Shown: positions 61,096 to 64,000 of the stretch, one piece after another
How the letters are laid out: each line of letters starts with the position of its first letter
How positions within the stretch are numbered: the stretch's first letter is position 1
Source: Thioploca sp.
GTDB lineage: Bacteria > Pseudomonadota > Gammaproteobacteria > Beggiatoales > Beggiatoaceae
Direction of reading: 5' to 3'
DNA length: 64,000 nucleotides
NCBI GenBank assembly: GCA_012032555.1
Contig: JAAUSR010000014.1
Span: 39,460 to 103,459 of the forward strand
Made by a program: the position numbers and the translations under genes
The notes under the pieces: model-generated
Database searches by the model: none
What the model saw: only the letters and a program-made list of their open reading frames with translations
What the model was told of the DNA's origin: nothing

Positions 61096-62007
61096 TTATT
61101 TTCTTTTATATTCTCTAATTGCCACTTCGACACGACGACATCTTTGGTGCCAAGCTTGTTGCGATTCACCCGGGTCTCGAGGTACCAGTTCTGTTTCACC
61201 CCGACCTTCAGAGAAAATTTGCACGGTAGCTGGTAAGCGAGATTTCAAGTAATTCGCTACGGTTGCGGCACGTTTATTAGATAAGGTCATATTGTAACTA
61301 TCCGTTCCGACCGGATCAGTGTGACCAATTACGTTTATGCTATAAACAAGTTCAATCTCTTTATGGCTTAGAAATTCATCAAGTGCTCTTTGCCCATCGG
61401 ATCTCAAGTTAAATTTATCAAAATCAAAGAGCGCTTCGGAAGAAAAGGTCTTCATACACTCAGGATCTTTAGTTGGATCACACTCCGGCGGACAACCATC
61501 TTCGTTAACTTCTACACCAGGTGGTGTATTTGGACATTTATCTCGATAATCGGGTACACCGTCACCATCACTATCTAACGGACAACCACGATCATCAACC
61601 CCTTTAGAAATTTCGAGCGGCGTATTATTGGGACAATCATCCCGATAATCGGGCACGCCATCATTATCCGTATCGATGGGACAACCTTTCCTCGGTCCAT
61701 CCTGATAAACGCCCTTAGAAATTTCTTCGGGCGTATTATCAGGGCACATGTCCTCATCATCGGGAATGCCATCACCATCCCGGTCACCAATATTACCGCA
61801 TTCTTTAAATGTCTTAGGCGGTGTATTAGGTGTATTAGGCGTTTGGACACATTCTTCCTGACGGCTAGTCAGAACCGCCCTACCTTCGGAATCAATTAAA
61901 TTGTAAGTTTCTTTTTCATCTGCTGCTAATACGGATATCACGGCGCTTGACAACAATGTCCCCGTAACTACTCCGAATAAAATTTTACGACCGGCGCTAT
62001 CAAACAT
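61096..62007 (-). CDS. OmpA-family protein with thrombospondin type 3 calcium repeats (copy 2)
   Basis: 303 residues, close paralogue of the gene at 59850. Signal peptide (SVLAADE), three TSP3 repeats of the same text, then a differing hinge (ECDPTKDPECMKTF in place of the QRRGDCPPPD hinge) and the OmpA-like domain (IGHTDPVGTDSYNMTLSNKRAA, SEGRGETELV, RRVEVAI). RBS AAGGAAA. Differences cluster in the hinge and N-terminus, while the Ca2+ repeats are nearly unchanged, suggesting conserved function or gene conversion. Confidence 0.93.
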   Translation of the reverse strand: MFDSAGRKILFGVVTGTLLSSAVISVLAADEKETYNLIDSEGRAVLTSRQEECVQTPNTPNTPPKTFKECGNIGDRDGDGIPDDEDMCPDNTPEEISKGVYQDGPRKGCPIDTDNDGVPDYRDDCPNNTPLEISKGVDDRGCPLDSDGDGVPDYRDKCPNTPPGVEVNEDGCPPECDPTKDPECMKTFSSEALFDFDKFNLRSDGQRALDEFLSHKEIELVYSINVIGHTDPVGTDSYNMTLSNKRAATVANYLKSRLPATVQIFSEGRGETELVPRDPGESQQAWHQRCRRVEVAIREYKRK

Positions 62008-62344
62008 GGATATGTTTCCTTACTCTGATAAAACAACAACGGTAAAATGACTGGAGTCAACTTAACCACTCAGTACCATCCAGACAAACTTTTTCGTCAT
62101 TCAGTTTGCTACCTTCTTAACTCCAAATTCACACACCTTTAGTCAAATTGTATCTATTTTACAACAATACTTTACGCTGAGTTTACTGCTTATTTAGTCT
62201 TATCAAGCAAGCAATTAGCTGATAAAGTACCCCCTGGGCAAAACTGAATTATGATCTGGTTTGTTTTAGTATGACTTAGACGCCACACTAACGGTAAATA
62301 TTACAACATGTCGAATTCTAACAACCGGTTTGTTGAGAATCAAG

Positions 62345-62379
62345 ACAGTTATCAGTTATCAGTTGTCAGTTATCAGTTA
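62345..62379. repeat. Five TCAGTTA heptamers (TAACTGA on the minus strand)
   Basis: ACAGTTA, TCAGTTA, TCAGTTG, TCAGTTA, TCAGTTA in phase, then degenerate GTTAG repeats to about 62400. They lie in the 533-base gap 62008-62540 upstream of the TSP3-OmpA pair. No gene seen in that gap. Confidence 0.9.
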
Positions 62380-62540
62380 TCATCCGTTAGTTGTTAGTTA
62401 TTATAACGGCTTATACTTAATGGGTAGTGAGGATATTAATTTCTGACTGACATAATAGATAATTGATTGCCTTTGAACCTGATGGAGTACAACTACTTAT
62501 TGATAATTCATCATAGTTGATAACGATTAATGGAAAGAAA

Positions 62541-62798
62541 TTAACTACTCTGCAAGAGTGGTTCTAGTTCACCTTCTATATCAAGTTCTACTAAATCATC
62601 AAAACCACCAACATGGCGCTCATCAATAAAAATTTGCGGGACAGTCCGTCGCCCAGTCAGTTGAATCATTTTAGTGAATTCTTCTGGATTGTTATCTACT
62701 AAGATTTTGTTGACTGCCATTCCTTTTTGATTCAGCAACCGTTCTGCTCTGATACAATAAGGGCAAAGTTGAGTGCTATACATACGAATAACGGGCAT
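62541..62798 (-). CDS. grxC: Glutaredoxin 3 type thiol oxidoreductase
   Basis: About 85 residues from MPVIRMYST. The ATG at 62798 follows GGAGG at eight bases; the reading from 62813 adds five residues and lacks a good RBS. The active site is CPYC (Cys12, Cys15), with TVPQIFIDERHVGGFDDL downstream (cis-Pro and glutathione-binding Gly-Gly). It reduces disulfides and glutathionylated proteins in the cytoplasm. Confidence 0.95.
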   Translation of the reverse strand: MPVIRMYSTQLCPYCIRAERLLNQKGMAVNKILVDNNPEEFTKMIQLTGRRTVPQIFIDERHVGGFDDLVELDIEGELEPLLQSS

Positions 62799-62950
62799 GA
62801 TCACGACCTCCAAATAATGTAGATTAACTTAAAACTAGATTCGATTGTAAAAAAATTGAGAAAAATTTAGGGAGAAGCACCATAAAAAATTTTAAATTTT
62901 ATTATCATTCACAATTATTATCATAATAAACTCAATTCATTTTGTTGAGA

Positions 62951-62972
62951 AGGCGGAATCAATTTTCCGCCT
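62951..62972 (-). other. 8-bp hairpin after the small gene at 62986
   Basis: aggcggaa (62951-62958) and ttccgcct (62965-62972). On the minus strand only TCTCAACAAAA follows, so any termination would be weak. Confidence 0.4.
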
Positions 62973-62985
62973 GCCACTATTCAGC

Positions 62986-63183
62986 TTACTGTTTTAACCA
63001 TTGGTTAAAATTACTGGTGTTACGATTACTACCATCGGTATAACCAGCCTCATAAGCTTCATTGACCCTTTGTTCTTCACGCATGGGGTTTTGTAAATAA
63101 CCACCCATCCAACCTAACTGATATTCCCGGTTAAGTTGCATTTTTTGCATTTGAGCTACAGCATCATAATAATTTTTATCCAT
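62986..63183 (-). CDS. Small hypothetical protein with Gly-Tyr motifs
   Basis: About 65 residues from MDKNYYDAVAQMQK; the ATG at 63183 is nine bases after AGGAG, unlike 63192. No signal peptide. Hydrophilic, with EYQLGWMGGYLQNP and NEAYEAGYTDGSN, a repeated (L/Y)GWxxGY / EAGYxDG pattern faintly like short ribosome-associated proteins. The good RBS supports a real gene; no function is claimed. Confidence 0.6.
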   Translation of the reverse strand: MDKNYYDAVAQMQKMQLNREYQLGWMGGYLQNPMREEQRVNEAYEAGYTDGSNRNTSNFNQWLKQ

Positions 63184-63192
63184 GGTAAACAT

Positions 63193-63674
63193 CTCCTGAT
63201 TAGTTAAAAAATGAATCCTATTATGGCACGATAACCAACGTTATTAGCATAGCATATTAGTACTTTCTGATATAGTATTTCAAACTAATTTTGAGAGTAA
63301 ATACGCTTTTTCAGATAAACACTAATCAGGTTTGGTAGCAAAAAATTTCTATGAGGAGAAATCTCTGCTTCTCTTAGGTATTGGGCTTGTACTATGCCAA
63401 GAAAAGTATGATATATTTCAAATATCAATTAGTTATATATGATGTTGATATTTTGTAGTGCACTGATAAATAGGTGTATTTAAAAATTTTAGAATAGATT
63501 ATGCTTACTTAGCGCGTAGGGAACATAAGCAAAGCATCATGCACCTTTGAGATAGTAGCAAGTAGCGGGTTCAGTGCTAACAAAACGCATTATTCAACTC
63601 GCGTTCAAAATAACACTATTAATGATGAGAACAGAGGTAATTCTAAAATTGCTCTTGGGGTTGTCGCTAACTAG
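63193..63674. other. Intergenic stretch before the CRISPR array
   Basis: AT-rich sequence without an ORF, RBS or terminator that I can defend. No cas gene fragment seen on either strand. Confidence 0.5.
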
Positions 63675-63699
63675 GTAGGGTGGGCATTGCCCACCCTAC
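63675..63699. repeat. 25-bp palindrome GTAGGGTGGGCA-T-TGCCCACCCTAC, copy 2
   Basis: Identical to 46187-46211. It ends one base before the first CRISPR repeat, at the array's likely trailing end. Confidence 0.95.
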
Positions 63700-64000
63700 A
63701 TTTCAATCCTTGTTGTACTGGATATAGCTCAAGAGCACAATTTATTCTTTACTCCCTCCACGAACTGTGGAGTTTCAATCCTTGTTGTACTGGATATAGC
63801 TCAAGAGCAATGAAGCAGTGTCCCGAATGCGGGTATATTATCCCGTGTTTCAATCCTTGTTGTACTGGATATAGCTCAAGAGCAGGCTACAAACTCCCGT
63901 TACCGGGTTGCAATGAAGTTTCAATCCTTGTTGTACTGGATATAGCTCAAGAGCTTCAACGGTTTTCGCGGTACTCAGGCTAGTATTGAGTTTCAATCCT
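63700..64000 (-). CRISPR. CRISPR array end, 37-bp repeats, continues past window
   Basis: Repeats at 63701-63736 (first base differs), 63772-63808, 63847-63883, 63918-63954 and a partial at 63990-64000. As written each begins GTTTCAATCC and ends AGCTCAAGAGC. The spacers are 35, 38, 34 and 35 bases and unrelated to each other. The reverse complement ends GGATTGAAAC, giving the ATTGAAAC 5' handle common in type I and III systems, so transcription is probably on the minus strand, with the leader and cas genes beyond 64000. The altered outermost repeat base on the left fits a trailing end. Spacer 2 reads as an open frame MKQCPECGYIIP in one sense. Confidence 0.95.

Noticed and set aside
63687..63983. 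A 98-codon plus-strand ORF with the repeated text FNPCCTGYSSRA
   Set aside because: It is the translation of CRISPR repeats; codon periodicity follows repeat plus spacer length.

Overview
The window looks like a sulfur-oxidising, denitrifying gammaproteobacterium of the Beggiatoa/Thiomargarita group (Thiotrichaceae/Beggiatoaceae). Three things support this: the gammaproteobacterial gene order map<->rpsB-tsf-pyrH-frr-uppS-cdsA-dxr-rseP-bamA-skp-lpxD-fabZ-lpxA-lpxB; a dsrS-like gene beside a cytochrome cd1 nitrite reductase cluster; and tandem TAACTGA heptamers between genes, a repeat class reported from marine Beggiatoaceae. Base composition is moderately AT-rich throughout, except for one clearly GC-rich reverse-transcriptase fragment.

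Layout. 1-2.5 kb: the end of a glycerate kinase gene, then a moeB-moaD-moaE molybdopterin operon on the minus strand. 2.6-17.8 kb: map, then a long plus-strand run for translation factors, UMP kinase, isoprenoid/CDP-diacylglycerol synthesis, outer-membrane assembly and lipid A. 17.8-22.2 kb (minus): a membrane HhH protein, hypF and class I fumarase. 22.6-28.5 kb (minus): a 1960-residue secreted leucine-rich-repeat protein, with operator-like dyads and decayed genes upstream. 30-38.5 kb: mfd, a PIN-like/DegT fusion lacking the usual PLP lysine, and a Pat-type acyl-CoA synthetase/acetyltransferase. 38.7-45.3 kb: nirS-C-F-D-L-G-H-J with an FNR/Dnr-like box in front. 45.5-53 kb: group II intron RT remnant, a PQQ-type sugar dehydrogenase, Uma2 protein, fabB-fabA, a FimV-like protein and dsrS. 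53.3-62 kb (minus): a ~2100-residue beta-helix/Ig-like/cadherin-like surface protein and two tandem TSP3-OmpA proteins. 62.5-64 kb: glutaredoxin, a small hypothetical protein and the trailing end of a CRISPR array that runs off the window.

How it fits together. The nir genes form a heme d1/nitrite reductase unit (cd1 enzyme, c-type cytochrome, NirF, four NirDLGH siroheme decarboxylase-type subunits, radical SAM NirJ), apparently switched on by low oxygen or NO. DsrS points to sulfur oxidation, so nitrite respiration could accept its electrons. The giant secreted proteins and OmpA proteins form a cell-surface theme and share modules, including a C-terminal module that I do not recognise as a named family.

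Two cautions. Three otherwise well-conserved genes (tsf, hypF and the giant surface gene) are each split by single missing bases in short A/T runs, five in all and all -1; sequencing or assembly error is the simplest cause. Short GTAG...CTAC palindromes and related elements lie between many genes and in two places enter coding sequence. No tRNA or rRNA gene was found.
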